DNA of 64,000 bases from Sympetrum striolatum (GCA_947579665.1 OX388346.1:87546615-87610614); one strand, 5' to 3'. Positions 20,679-33,559 are shown, numbered from the stretch's first letter. Notes: generated from the sequence alone by a model not told the origin. Translations and numbers: made by a program.

Positions 20679-22499
20679 TTTTTATTATTAAAACTGAACA
20701 ACCAAGTTCAGGGTTGTTACCAAGTTGGTCTGAACCACAGACCTGTTGAATAAGTGATGAAACATGAGGTCTAGGTTTAATAATTAAAATTGTTTGTGTA
20801 TAAATATACGTCTCTCTGATTATTTGCATAAAAATATAGAATGTAAAATCAATTTTGATGTAGATATCAATATTCACTCTAACCATAAAATAGAATTTGA
20901 TACTGACCTGGAAGTACAGGTAATACGGGATTTAGAATGAATGAATTCCATTTATAAAAGAGTTTTGAATCAACACAACTTCTTTGCACTCTAGATGTAG
21001 TAGCAATTCTCTGGTTTAAGTAATATTTTGTGCTGTCCTTTACATTATGACCACTGATATGGAGAAATACATAATAGTTGCAATGTGTCATATAAATAAA
21101 TATTCTCTATAAATTTAGCTTTATTTATGAATTTTATCTGTTGATAAGTTTTATAATGAACTCATTAGCATAATGAAGCAGTTAAAAGTGAACAATTTTC
21201 TATAATTAAAAGATATCAAAATATTTAATACGACTGAAATATTACTTATCTTTGTGTAAATATTAATGTTATTGTGATTTTTCTTACGATCAGGAAAATT
21301 TCCCTACAAACCATGAATGTAAACTGACTGAAGGAACATATTTGCCGTAAAAGGAATGCACAACTATGGGTAGGTCCATTTCCATTATAGAGTTGTTGTC
21401 ATTGAAAATATTCATCCTTACTTTAGTATACGTATTCTTTGTATATATATGATTAAAGTGATAGACATAACGTAGTTCTGAAATTAGAGAGGTTATAACA
21501 ATTAACAGAATTTTAATTTCATGGTTAAATGTTAATATATAATTTTATTGCTTTAGAAGTTTAAAAACTCTCCCTTAGCTATTTCTGTCAAAATTCTATA
21601 TCTTTGTTTCCACCAATTTTGGAAGCATTTGAAAGAACCGGAAGTGATGATGTTATGAGAGACAACTAACAATCATAGTATTATAGCTATTGTATGTACA
21701 TTGGGCATTTCTCAGGCAGTTGGTGATCTGGGCCTTTACATTGCTTGGGCAAGTGACAATACAGATATGGAATGTTAACAAAGACTGATTTGGGAGAGTA
21801 TTCAAACATCTAATTCACTTGCAGCCATGTTCCAGTTTCTTTCCTTGCAGGATTTTATTGGCTGGAAGACTGACTTCACTAAGTTTTAAAAGAAACATTT
21901 AGCAGTGTTGATCACATTGAATCAGTCAATTGAACCTTATTTTTTGTTTGAAAGCAGTTGAAAAAATTGATAATCAAAACTATAAAAATTTTCGTTACTC
22001 TGATGTAGTGTGAATAAATTTATCTTTACCGCGTTCCATATCATGTTTTAATCTGCCATGGATATTTTTACTCTTCAGCCATTCCTTAATATTGATGACC
22101 TTTATGAAGTGTTTTCCTTTGATTGAGAATGAAAAGCCATCACCCGTGGATATGTCAATTTTCAAATTTGTTCCCAATCATGCAAATGCTATGACAAATC
22201 TCTGTATGTAAGTCACCAGAATATCTACCTCGTATATCAGGAATGGTTTACTGATTCTGGTGACCTCACTTTTCTCTGAGAAAAAATTAACTTTTGAAAA
22301 TCACTAAGTAAACACAAATTTATTTCCAAAGAGAATATTACTTAAAGCTATTCATCAAGTATAAAAAATATTCTTTTAATAATATGCACTCAAGTTTTGC
22401 ACTTCCTGGCTCTTTAACATGTTATTCATTAATTTATAATTTAAATTCATTCTTTTACTAGTGAAATTGTTGAAAGTGCTTTGACAACAGGTCATTTCT
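20679..22499. other. AT-rich region, nothing recognised
   Basis: No gene, RNA or repeat family recognised. A minus-strand frame at 21995-22177 has no usable splice acceptor in frame and is not called. Confidence 0.5.
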
Positions 22500-22570
22500 C
22501 CCACGTAGGAACCAAACCTGGGAATTCTTTCATCAATTGCAGATGAGCCACTCAGCTGGCTATTTTGGAG
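22500..22570 (-). repeat. Possible tRNA-derived SINE head
   Basis: On the minus strand 'gctgagtggctc' (22546-22557) resembles a Pol III A box. 'ggtttggttcc' (22509-22519) resembles a weakened B box about 36 bp downstream, the spacing of tRNA-type promoters. No tRNA cloverleaf could be built and no tail is clear. Confidence 0.25.
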
Positions 22571-23182
22571 CATTATTGTTTTGCTTCTTCCAATTCTTTG
22601 GGGATGTGTATATCAAAGAAGAATTATGATTCTGTTTTCCATGAGTTAAATACAAATGAGAATATTCTATATTGACACATAAAAGAAATACAATTTTACA
22701 CTTAACTTCTATAACTTAATATCTATGATTATGGTAGCACAACATAAGATATTAATAATAAATGTAGATTTAATTTTAGAAATGCACTTTTGATGGTATT
22801 TGTTTGAAATGAAAAGGGAATAAAAGTTTCTGAAATTTATGAATTGATGGAAGAAGAAAGCAATACAATTCTAAAAGACCGGAATTCTACATACATTACA
22901 AGAACCAAATTGGAGAGAAAAGATCATTATGGTTACATCACCTAATGGAAGAGATAGGCTGATAGGATATATCTTGAATCTTTTGAAGCGGTGTGACTTT
23001 GTGCCATGACAGTATTTGAGAGAACTGTTGTGGACGTAGATAGCAATATATTGAAAAGATTACTTTCGAGATGCAATTAATGCAGTAATTAAGACAATAG
23101 CATAAAATGAGGTTACTTTAATTACTACAGAAAACCAATCTATTGACTGATGAAATCAAGAAAAATACCGTAACAATGTTAC
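22571..23182. other. Intron-like AT-rich sequence
   Basis: No feature recognised. It lies downstream of the EGF exon on the minus strand and may be intronic. Confidence 0.35.
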
Positions 23183-23343
23183 CTCTCTCAGAGTTGACTC
23201 CTTGGCGTGATTGGGGACAATTACAAAGATATGTTCCTTGAGCTTCTTCACAAGTGCCACCATTCTCACAAGGTGAGGATTCACAATGCTTTACCACATA
23301 TTTACAATTCTCACCTTTGTATAGATTTAAGTGACACTCGCAT
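23183..23343 (-). CDS. EGF-like repeat exon of an unidentified gene
   Basis: A 161-base exon. The acceptor is pyrimidine-rich ('ttctaatttcttttgtag', AG at 23344-23345) and the donor is GAGAG|GTAACA. The translation is CECHLNLYKGENC, the end of one EGF domain (C-x-C-x7-G-x2-C), then CESSPCENGGTC and TYLCNCP, the first five cysteines of the next EGF domain. EGF repeats of this type occur in extracellular or membrane receptors and matrix proteins (Notch-, Crumbs-, Slit-like and others). I cannot say which. Intron phases are 2 at the start and 1 at the end. No neighbouring exon was found with confidence, so the gene must have long introns or be a remnant. Confidence 0.6.
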
Positions 23344-25097
23344 CTACAAAAGAAATTAGAAATTGAGAGAATATTTATGAGTAATTTCAGAGTTAGCATA
23401 GAATATCATATCTGGAGTAACAGTTCTTTTAATTAATAGTTGTATTCTCTGTAATTTGTGACTAAAGTATGAATGAAGGAGTCAGAAACCAAAGAGCAAA
23501 CTTCCATTGCATCCATTTCCTGAATGAGCATTCCAACCTGTTCAGAGATAATGGCGTCGGTGCAAAGCAAATAGAGTTTTGATGGATTGTAAGAATAAAA
23601 ATCACAAGTACTCTTTGTAATTTTATTCTTACAATCCTTTGATATGGATTTCTACTTAGTAAAGCCTGCCACAATCGGTTTTATGTTTTTAGTGTTTCAA
23701 TGTTCTTCAAATCTGTAAGGACATCATTAACCTTTTAAGTGCAGTTGTCCACTATAGTCTACAAATGTTTCTTTCCTCTTGACTATGGTTGTAGACAATG
23801 GCCTATAAAAAAACGTTTGACATTAAAGATCTTCCTGATAATACTTTTATTGCTTTAGGACAAACTTTTCCTTTCGTTTTAAAGAGATTTTGTTCAAGCA
23901 TTCTGCTTAGCAATAATTTTAGGGGTGAAAATTTGATGGCACTATTATGGTGATATAAGTCAAATGAAGGCCCAATTTTCTTAGAAAAACAGCTGTGAGG
24001 GATAGAAGGTGGAGCTCAGTTTCTTAGAGAAGTTTTTCACACTAAATTGACCAGGTGGTTACTCATTACGCTTCATCAGTAGTCCACGCTCGCTTAGATG
24101 CGTCGCACTAGAAGCAGGTATCACATACTTAAGGGAGCAGTACCAAATTATGAAAATGGAGAAATAATAATATTTTTTTAATATTCTCATTTAATCCTTT
24201 AAAAAAGTGAATTTAGGAGTAACCGTTTCCCTCAAATCTCTTGATAGTCACAATTTTTGAAATTTGGCCTCTCACAGAGGGAGAGCGCGTGCCAGAGAGT
24301 GCCCTAAAACCTAAGTAAAACCTTTTGAAGGGGCTTAGTTTATGACACCCAGCTTAGGGAAAACGGTTACCCTCTATACTGTATTTCCATCAGTTTCAGC
24401 TCGAAATATTCTTGCTGAGTCAGTTACATTTTGGCTGTGCTGAAGTTACGTTCACATTCATAACAATACCCGTAGCTCATATTTTTGATGAGTCGCTTTA
24501 AATTTTATACCTAACATTTTTCTTTCTACTCATGAAATTTAAAAATTCAATAGCGACACATATTTTCCGCATGTCGCTAAACCTAGTCATCTATTTCAGA
24601 CTTTCTACTTCTTTTTTCCTAAATGTATTACTAAAGAAGGTATAAAATTTACGGAATCTATGTTACATTTTCAGAAAATTGCTATTTACTTAAAATTCCG
24701 TGGCTGACTTGGTCATTTCTCGTTTATTGCTGCATAGAAATATATTGGAGGGAAATGGCGTAATTAACTATTTAATGAATTATCTAATTAAGAAACTACA
24801 CTTATAAGTATTCGAGGATAGGCAAAGTGCTCTTACCGACTACCTCCATGATTTCTTGTTGGCGCGCTATTCAAATTGGAACAGAGTTCACGCAATAACG
24901 AGAGATTTATCAAGCGCTATTCCAGTTGGATTATTGTAATTGCTAATTTTCCCGACATTGTGTTCCAGAACTTACCTAGTAGTTCTATAACTCCAGGTTA
25001 GTATATCTAAGTTTTTTCAATGTTTATAATATTGTTAACTGATAATTTAAAATTCTGTATATGATTTATCTTAAGTGAAAGTAATTCTTTTTGGTAG
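23344..25097. other. AT-rich region with one strong hairpin; otherwise nothing recognised
   Basis: Probable intron or intergenic DNA. It contains the hairpin at 23584-23637. A TTAACCTTTTAAGTGC motif at 23727 resembles a piggyBac-type TTAA terminus, but no partner end was found nearby. Confidence 0.4.
23584..23637. repeat. 17-bp perfect inverted repeat (hairpin)
   Basis: GGATTGTAAGAATAAAA (23584-23600) pairs perfectly with 23621-23637. The 20-base loop adds an inner ACAA/TTGT pairing. It could be a tiny MITE or an RNA hairpin; no family is known to me. Confidence 0.7.
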
Positions 25098-25850
25098 ACG
25101 CTAGTGGACGGCCAGAATTAGATTTCCATCGTTCGAGTGAACGAACGAAACGAAGGAAAACGGAATCGATTTGAGCCACTTACTCCACAGCTAAATTTTC
25201 TTACGCTGCAGCGATGACTCTTCGAGAGTTATATATTTAACACCTCATAATATTTAAAAATAGGTGCGTGGTTACCAAAAATTATTACTTCGAGAGAGGA
25301 AGCATAACCTGAAGAGAGAATTTAGGGAAAAGATGGGGTCGATTGTGGACGTGTCCAAGCCGAGAACCACCAGCGATGGAAACACAGCAAGACGTTTCTT
25401 CCAAAGTCCAAATTTATGTGCTGAATTTACAGGTGCAATTTTGAATTAATTTTCCCAAATACATGCTTGTTTTTTTTTAATGGCGTGGAGTATATACATG
25501 GGTAAGTTCTGACTTTTAGAAAAAAACAGTTTTTCTTGTGCAATTAATTTATTTGTATGGTCTTAAATTTCATCTTTTTCTAGTGAATGAATCTTATGTC
25601 GACTATCATTCATTAATTATTAATAATTAAAATTTACTTATACGGGATCGACGAGAATCTCATCAAAATATTATGTAATATCTTGCGGGCAATAAAGCGG
25701 TTTTAATTTATACGAAAAAGCATTCGGTGACTACTACTGGGCTACCGCGGTGTTGTATATGGAGCTATATCCTTGGTGCTACATTTCACCAACTGTTCAT
25801 CAAGTCCTAAGACAGTATAAATACGGAATTAACTCAATGTAATTGGAAGT
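25098..25850 (+). pseudogene. Remnant of a TE-associated ORF family common in arthropods
   Basis: Three blocks in order match a protein type I recognise from many arthropod genomes but whose function I do not know. Block 1 at 25098: ASGRPELDFHRSSERTKRRK. Block 2 at about 25264-25446: KREFREKMGSIVDVSKPRT, then TSDGNTARRFF and LCAEFTGAIL. Block 3 at about 25729-25840: ATAVLYMELYPWCYISPTVH. A candidate splice acceptor (ttctttttggtag) precedes block 1. Stops follow RKTESI and LRELYI, and the blocks are in different frames, so it is broken. The family looks mobile-element derived. Confidence 0.5.
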
Positions 25851-27036
25851 TCAAAATTCGTTGAATACTGTTAAAAATGTCAATTTTTACGAATTCGTCA
25901 TTGCGCAGTATTCGACATAATATTTTACTTTGTATATGGCCCTCATTATATTTGGATTGGACCCATTGGTTTAGAGTTTTAGGCCGTGAAATCCTCAGTT
26001 GGCATTATTTTGAAGAATCAACTATCTTTCTTCCTGTAAATAATGTTAATTTACCTGAAAGAAGTAGCACCAGTAGGTATGCAGATTCCCCTTCGAAAAC
26101 ATGGGTTTATGAAACGTGAACATGGATTCAATGCTTGCCTTTTTGGACGGAAGCTTAAGGTCTCTACATCAGTTACATTTTTTGCACTTAAGCTGAGAGC
26201 TGAAAGTAAATTTGAAATTAAAAGTGAATTCTACGGAATAAAGCTACCGATGAAAATTTCACATACAAAAACGAAGCAAATGGTTTAAGAGTTTAACTAT
26301 TACTTTATTGATTACATCAAGTTTTACTATCAACTAATGAAAATATTTATGATATATACTCACTAAAAATTAGGATATATTCAAGGAAGAAAATGTAACT
26401 GTTCATATCGTTCTCGTTTATATTATTGTTATTTGATTGTTACATTGCTGACATCAATTAAAGAGGAATGAGATTCAATGACTGTAGATCTACAAATTAT
26501 TATTATGTACAGACTACGCAAATAAACTATTAACATATATTTTTAATATTAGAGGTTAATACAACGCAAGTTTTGAATTATCATTATAAATAAGAACCTA
26601 CCTTGCCATAAGAAACCATAACAAAGCACGGTTGAATATATATTTCTAGCAAAATATTTAATTTTTAATAACGAGCTTAATATTAATATATTTTGATAGA
26701 TAATATATCTGAGAGCAGCTAATTCTTAATATCCATTCATCTTCATTTTCTCGAAATCAGCAAAAGCAGTTTTATTCATCTTAATATTCCTTCATTGTTC
26801 CTTGAATATGTTGATAATTTAAAAACATTGAACACAAAACAGGGGTCCGATCATGTAACTTTCGTAAAAGTGCAACGAAAATTGAAGATTTTCTCTTCTT
26901 CATAAAGTGTATCACTTATTATCAGGATTAATTTTTACTTGACTTATTTTCTTAATGCATTTTGATGGTTATTACATGAACTTGGAATCAACAATAGCCT
27001 TCGTTGTCAAGGGGGTTGGGTTGTTTACAACCTCGA
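25851..27036. other. AT-rich region, nothing recognised
   Basis: Short overlapping open frames at 25877-26288 show no known motif. The rest is very AT-rich. Confidence 0.4.
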
Positions 27037-27072
27037 AATTTTGATAAAATATTCACGCATTTTATCAAAATT
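27037..27072. repeat. 14-bp perfect inverted repeat
   Basis: AATTTTGATAAAAT (27037-27050) and its reverse complement (27059-27072) around the 8-base loop ATTCACGC. Confidence 0.7.
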
Positions 27073-27179
27073 CTCGAACTTTCGATTCATAAACGATATT
27101 TCACGACCAAATTAGAATCTTTATTCTTTTGGTGCTTAATTCGACTTTGTACGACTATTATTTCTAATTTAAATTTCAA

Positions 27180-27410
27180 ATGAAATAAAGCCTGCCGCGA
27201 GAAAAATGAACATTACGTGCATTTCTTATGGAAATGCTTTTAAATTTTTTTGGCTATTCCTTTTGGGTTTTTCCTAATTTTCTTTTTTCCTAAACCACCT
27301 CCGTACCGAGGCAAACAAAACAAAAAAATATTCAAATCTGGTCAGCCGTTTTCGAGGTTTAAACGACGTCACGAACATCATTTCATTTTTATATATAAGA
27401 TTATTATAAA
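27180..27410 (+). repeat. Possible LINE/SINE 3' tail
   Basis: Contains 'ttcaaatctggtcagccgtt', then 'atatataagattattataaa'. Wording of this kind is common at the 3' ends of insect LINEs and SINEs. No coding part is attached. Confidence 0.3.
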
Positions 27411-27418
27411 TAAGTCTA

Positions 27419-27937
27419 TTAAGATATAACTATGGATTTCGCTATTTCTTCAATACGCCTAGCGATTGTTTGGTGTGATAAACTTATTTTACAAAAATCT
27501 GATTTTTTTTCAAGGCAAATTATGTCTGCTACGCTTTCAAGATATTCTTTAATAAATTCACCGTCAGTGAACGGCTTTAGTTTTTTAGCAATTGAATTTG
27601 CTACCACATAACTTGCCTTGACTAATGATTCAGTTTGAGAAGTATTTTTTCGAGAAATTTGTTGTTGTAACGTAAGATTTTTTCAGATCAAATATTGTTT
27701 TGTTTACGGAATATTCCTTGCAATTCAATATATTTTGAATGCATTTGAAAATAATTCATTTTCAAATTATAGTCTTTGAAAACGGATTTTACTTCTCTGC
27801 ATATCAAACATAGCGCTTTATTATTAGCCTCAACAAAAAAAATAGTCGTCAGTCCATTTTTCTTGGAAAGCTGTCTTTTTCTCCACAATTTTTCTTTTCA
27901 TTTTACCAGTTTTATTTTTAGATGCAGTAGAAGCCAT
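27419..27937 (-). pseudogene. hAT-type transposase N-terminal fragment (BED zinc finger)
   Basis: From ATG 27937 the minus strand reads MASTASKNKTGKMKRKIVEK. After a +1 shift near 27845 it gives FFVEANNKALCLICREVKSV, the C-x2-C of a BED finger. SKYIELQGIF follows, then (27419-27607) VANSIAKKLKPFTDGEF and LSHQTIARRIEEIAKSI. This order matches hAT transposases of the GTF2IRD2/ZBED-like group. The catalytic RNase H-like region is missing and there are several stops. Confidence 0.75.
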
Positions 27938-28329
27938 GCCTAAGAAAAATAAGTAATGAATAATTTTAAATGATTTATTTCTATTTCTATTTATTTTCTT
28001 ACTTTTTAAATTTTAAAATAACTGGTGATGTCATTTAGAGAAATTAAAGAAATAAGTATAAAAACGCTAATAAGTTGTCACAAACACAACACGTAATTCA
28101 ATAATCATTTTATATTTGAAGGAAACGCATACTAGATAAGCAGCTTCTACTTCTACTCATGAACTCGCGTTGAACGATTTATTATCTATTTATAAAATAT
28201 AAAAAAATTTGTATTATTACCAAGATTCAATACCTTTTTTATTACCAATTGCATAAAAAAATTATCTGGTATCAAGAGTACAGGAACTGAGAGTATATTT
28301 GATACAAAACGACTTCCACATTCTACATG

Positions 28330-29515
28330 TCACGTCGCGAACGCATGGAATGGACCGGAAAGGTAATTAAGCTGGCCTGTGAATAGGAAATCCAAAATAC
28401 TCGGGTTTTGAACTCCCCGAGTAACCGGGTAATATTTTTCAGAAATACCCAGGTACTCGATTTCTTCCAAAAATACTTTATAAAATTCAAAAATTTCTTG
28501 TAGAAATTTCATAATTATAAGCGTAATAAAAGGGATTCATGCTTATGAAGAGCACTGTTTCTAATAAAAAATATTTTGAAAAATTTAACAACTTTTTCTG
28601 TCTCCGCAAGGACTACGCGTATGTCTTTAGGTAGGTTGTCCGTCTCAAAATTCAAATTCCCATCAACCAGGAATGTATCATGGCATTTTCGTGACATTTC
28701 CCAATAAAACTGGGCTTCTAAAAAATAATTATATTATAAATGTGAAAAAGACTTACTTTTTTGAGGTGAATAGACCTTTCCAGTAAAGAAAACTTTTCTC
28801 TCTAAAAACCGGCCCTCAACTGAAGGAACTTTAAAGAAAAACGAAATTAATTTATGTCAATATGATTTACAGAAACGTAAAACGTAACGTAAATCTGCAG
28901 GCACCTGGCTGAATTAGACGTTTGGTGCTCTTTTAAAAAGATGCACTTCTTATAAAGATGATCACTGGCTTGAAGCTACAAGGATGATGATTTCTAAGTT
29001 ACAGCTTGTGAGGCCTGGTATAGCAGGGCAGGTAACTTAATCCACAAGACGATTTCAACTCTGTGACATGCAATATAAAATAACAAGGCGGATTGTGCCG
29101 AGTTGCTGCCGACCGAAGGTTTAGTTTTAAAAATTAATAATTGGTAGCAACCCTTTTCCCCTCTATTATTTTTTTCGAGAGATAGTCGGGGATTTAAGCA
29201 AAAAATTGTAAACAACACGAAAGGCTCAGAGAGAAGGAAGATTGAAATATAGAGAGAGCCTCTTGAGACATGTGTTGATCGGTGCCTAAGATTATCTTTG
29301 CCTCCCAGGGAGTAAAGAGAATTTTCACTAGAGAAAATGCAACGCGATACTCGGACAAATAACCGGAAAATGCTACTAAATGCCGAGTGCCTGAGTACTA
29401 AATACTCGACCTTGGATACCCTACCTGTGATGTTGCAACGTACGTTTATTTTCCGGTTACGCAACGCGGGCCACACGAATGGGCTTTGAGGGCCGCGGGT
29501 TGGACACGTCTGCTC
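28330..29515 (-). mobile_element. hAT element 5' terminal region (decayed)
   Basis: On the minus strand the region begins near 29515 with CAGACGTGTCCAACCCGCGG and GTGTGGCCCGCG, wording typical of hAT termini. It runs toward the transposase fragment at 27937. A 160-codon open frame (28994-29476) starts inside this terminus and looks accidental. Repeated 'gagtactcg'-like words near 28400 and 29390 suggest a further nested repeat. No matching right terminus was found. Confidence 0.45.
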
Positions 29516-31399
29516 TTGGCGGATGTTCGTAACGAACTTTCCCCGTTACTAACTCCACTTTAACGGCGAACTACACATCATTAGTTAATAAAGGCACTTA
29601 TACTTCTTCAGAGTCTGTATGTTTAATATTCCATTGTGTTAGATACATGTATTTATACGTTAATGGGAGAAAATCAATTGTACTTCATTGTACCCTTGAT
29701 TAAAAATCCCTCTTAATATCGTGGAGATCGATTCGAGTTTCCTAGATCGATCTCGGCTATCGAGACCATCGAAACTAACTGTAGAATTGTTTTAGTGATG
29801 ATTAAATTAAATCATTTGTTCTATGTTATACAAAGTATATTTATAATGTAAAATGCGTTATTGTATAAGCTATTGAGGTTAAGTGGAATTTCACTTCAGT
29901 TAAAAGAAAACGTTCTAATTGAATCTAACTCGTTATTTATGAATGAATCTGTGAAAAATAAGTGATAAGAATTCGCCTTAAAAGGTAAATTTATATTACA
30001 TATATACCCCTCATTTATATAGCCTTTTGTCGTTGATTTACGTAGGTGGTATTCCTTGAGTGCTAATAATTTCATTGTTGTTTTACCGTAAAACTGAGCA
30101 ACAGGTCCAGCCGAGATGCCTGATTCATCCTTGCCATTATTTCTCTTATGAAAAGAATTAAAATATTCTAGAAGCAGCATTTGGGTACAAAATGCACCCT
30201 AATAACAGCTACTTCACTTCTTCAAGTTCTGTGCATGGCTAGCGATAGTAAATGTTGAATTCTGGGTCATTGCTTTCAGGAATCAAAATTTACATTGAAA
30301 GTGGTTCTTTCCCTGTATTTTGATGAACGAATTCTAAGACCAACATGTAAAATTTAAACACAATTTTTTATGATGGACTCTTTAAATAGTTTGGATATTG
30401 ATGATACTCAGGAGTAAATAGGAGAAGGAGAACGGCATTGTCTAGGATAAGCATGCTAACATAAAATGAATTGCAGAATGAAGTGAAATTATTTTCTTGT
30501 TGAGTATATTATTAGCTTGATATCACAAGCGATTTTGGATTGTAGCTAAGTTAAGCATTATTGAATTACATAAATTAATTTCGTTAGGTAAATATATATC
30601 TGGCCTATAAAGTTTCATTAATATTCATAATGAATATCCCACTGTCCTAATGAAATGAACTTCTACATAAATGTTACTATTTCTGTTAAGAAGAACTATT
30701 ACTACCAAAATAATGCTTAAAAAAATAACATTTTCATTTGCCAATATTCAAGACACCTGTAGAGAAATTTATAACAACGTTTCTAATTTTTCTATGTTTT
30801 TTTCATGCAAGAAATAGAAAAATATTAACAATTAAATTTGGCTTAATGTAAGGTAAATTCCTTATCTCTCATTATAATGAAATGAATTATCAGAGATAGC
30901 TGGCATGTTACCACTCTAATTATAACATGTGTTACAAAAATGCTGTTTCAAAATCTTAAACACAGAATTGTTTTGATGGGAGCAATGTCAGATATATGAA
31001 TAATGAATATGAATCCTCAAATCCATTTCTGGGGCAACTAATTCTGATAATCTTTTTTTTGAAGGATTAATGCAGATTTTCAATTATTATTATTATATAT
31101 GACATTTAATTTGGATTAGATCAACTCATTTCACTTTGTAAAGATGGCAGGTCTAACAATTTTCAAAGTTAACATTCTGCTGTCCTTAAGCAAGGAACTT
31201 CTGGATAGAGCACATAGTCTTTCTAACGTCATTGAAGGCAAATTTTTCTTCTCAGATTTCTGGCTAAGATTTTCCTATGTCATCCAATGGTGTCCCTATA
31301 CTGATACCACCTCTCCAATAGTGACAATCTACAGGTATTATTATGAGAGGTAAAGGTATTATAGGAAAACCATGGCAAAAGTGATTATTTGACTGTACT
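29516..31399. other. AT-rich region, nothing recognised
   Basis: Small open frames (29896-30180, 31144-31353) show no domain and no convincing splice context. Confidence 0.4.
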
Positions 31400-32860
31400 T
31401 TTAATATGTTTTACATAAATATTAGATCTGTGCGAAATAAGTCTCTAAATGTTGATGTCTTCATTTAAGATCTTTGTTTGGATATTTTCTGATTTGGAGC
31501 ATTGCTGAAAATCAAAATAAATCTTAATTTTCAATCTAAAAGGTTACAATTCATATTCCTCAGGAATATCTTATTTCCTAAATATGTAAAAATAACTTTT
31601 TTGGTAATGAATATGATAAACTCATCAGGGAAGGGGTTATTGTGATACATTAATTTTTTTACATTGACAAGAGTTTTGTTCATTGGAATTGATTGAGATG
31701 TCAATATCCTTAAAACATTGCACAGAGAATCTTGGTTTCATTATTGCCTTTTATTCTGAACCATTAAAAGTATGCTAAGTGCTAGCTGTTTAGGTACATA
31801 CTAACAGCATCTACAGCAAGTTATCGAGAGTTACCTAATAAATTTAATGGACTCACTGGTGTACAGCCCATTCTTTTTGCAGATGACTCTCACATAATCA
31901 TTTCTGCCGATTCCCAGCTTGATCTTTCAATTACTAGTGATCATATTTGTTATATAATGAATTCGTGGTGTAAAGAGAATTTCATTCATTTAAATTCTGA
32001 TAAAACTCAGGCCCTTCAATATGCTCTTAGGAATTCTACGCTCATCAACCCTAACCTTTCAGTGAACAATAGTCCTATTAAAACTGTTTCTCAAACTAAA
32101 TATCTTGGTGTAATTCTGGATAGTAAATTATCATGGGGGCCTCATATTACTTACTTGCTTTCCAAATTAAACTCCCTTTGTTTTTTAGTAAGATCTCTTC
32201 GCTGCTCCGTCAATATCGATGTTTTACTGCAGTTGTATCACGGATCTTTTCAGTCCCACTTACTGTATGGATTATTATTTTGGGGCAATGCTACCAACAG
32301 CCATAAGGTTTTTGTTTTACAAAAACGTTGCGTCAGGATTATTGCAGGAGCACATCCCTGTGCTCCTTCCCTACCAATTTTTAAAGCTTTTCAAATTCTT
32401 CCTCTTCCTTGCCTTTATATTTTCTCAGTTGTTTCTTTTATCCACTCTAACATTTCTCTGTTCCCTACTAATTCCGTTCTTCACAACCATTTTACTAGAT
32501 CCAGCTCTCATCTTCATCTCGCATATCACAGAACAAAAATCTCTTTTTGCGGTCCCAAGTCCATTGGTTTCCGTCTCTATAACAAATTGCCCATAATTTG
32601 TAAAAATTCTACTTCCTTATCTATGTTTAAATCAAGGGTTAGAAGTTTTCTTCTTAATAAAATGTATTATAATTTTTATGACTTTTTGAATGATGTTATT
32701 TAGTCTTGAGATTCATATTGTTGATAACTGCTGTGCATGCAATGCCTTTGATTTTCCTTTTGTACTCCTTTTTTTGTATTTTAAATTGTACTTGACTTGT
32801 TCTATATCATTTATATGATCTTTGAATGAAATAAAATTGAATTGAATTGAATTGAGTTGT
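31400..32860 (+). mobile_element. Jockey/CR1-type LINE, internally deleted, with (AATTG)n tail
   Basis: An endonuclease scrap (FYINIRSVRNKSLNVDVFI, about 31408-31465, with stops) is followed by the RT C-terminal half. The 3' end has AATAAA near 32829 and a short 'attgaattgaattgaattg' tail, typical of CR1/Jockey-group elements with microsatellite tails. The middle of the element is missing. Confidence 0.75.
31798..32703 (+). pseudogene. LINE reverse transcriptase C-terminal half (Jockey/CR1 type)
   Basis: Uninterrupted frame with PILFADDSHIIISADS (catalytic FADD at about 31880), NSWCKENFIHLNSDKT, TKYLGVILDSKLSWGPHI, SHLLYGLLFWGN, VLQKRCVRIIAGAHP and LPCLYIFSVVSFIHSN. It ends near GFRLYNKLP and FKSRVRSFLLNKMYYNF before the stop at 32703. 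These are palm motifs 5 to 7 plus the thumb/C-terminal region. The RT start and fingers are absent, so it is not active, but about 300 codons without a stop suggest a fairly recent insertion. Confidence 0.88.
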
Positions 32861-32989
32861 CTTTGTTATAAGAGCCTTGAAAACCAAGGTACCAAAAGTA
32901 TATCTGCGGAATGTATATTTTTCTTTCTTTCATAGTGTGATACTTCATAGTACATGTATGTGGAGCAATAGCTCTGGGATAAATAAGAT

Positions 32990-33559
32990 ACTGTTAGTAA
33001 CTTTATTTACGCTGCTTTATACTGCATTCCACCAAGTGGGGATAGGACATATTAATTATTAAGATACTGTTGATACAAAAAAGGTTACAAGGATTTTGAC
33101 AGGGGCTAAATTACAGAACACTATAAGCCAATACTTAGGGCAGAAGGACAAGGTTCAATCTGTATGTATATGAGGTACTTCTCTATACCAATGTAAATGT
33201 CAAAGTTTCAGGTTAGAGATGATATTTACCTCTGCAATACGAGAAATGCGTATAAAATTGATGCACCATTATGTGGACTGTCTAAAAAAGTTTAGCATTA
33301 ACATATTACAGGTATAAAACTATATAATAAGTTGCCTAAGGGCTTACAGGCTGGATTAATTAATAATAAGTTTAAATCATTTTTATTTCATCCTGGCTTA
33401 TCAGAAATCCTTTTTACTCCATTGGGGAGTTCTTTGACGAACCTATCAATATGTGTTACTTTAATTATCTTCCATTTTTACATGGTTCTTTGCTGTTTTC
33501 TGTATAGCTTTATTAAACCAATAAAAGATATTATCATCATAAATGATTTTAGTGAATAA
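32990..33559 (+). pseudogene. Second, older LINE RT C-terminus
   Basis: Different frames give FIYAALYCIPPSG, LIQKRLQ/RILTGAKLQ, SLYI-like VYEVLLYTNVN, and at 33311 GIKLYNKLPKGLQAG and NNKFKSFLFH. They match in order the tail region seen in the LINE upstream, but heavily decayed. Same orientation as its neighbour and of a different family, judged from the low similarity. Confidence 0.6.

Noticed and set aside
21995..22177. Coding exon on the minus strand
   Set aside because: The open frame is bounded by a stop immediately upstream with no splice acceptor in between.
28994..29476. 160-codon minus-strand open frame
   Set aside because: It begins within a hAT terminus, has no recognisable domain and does not fit transposase order.
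32219..32596. 125-codon plus-strand open frame
   Set aside because: Alternative frame of the LINE reverse transcriptase.
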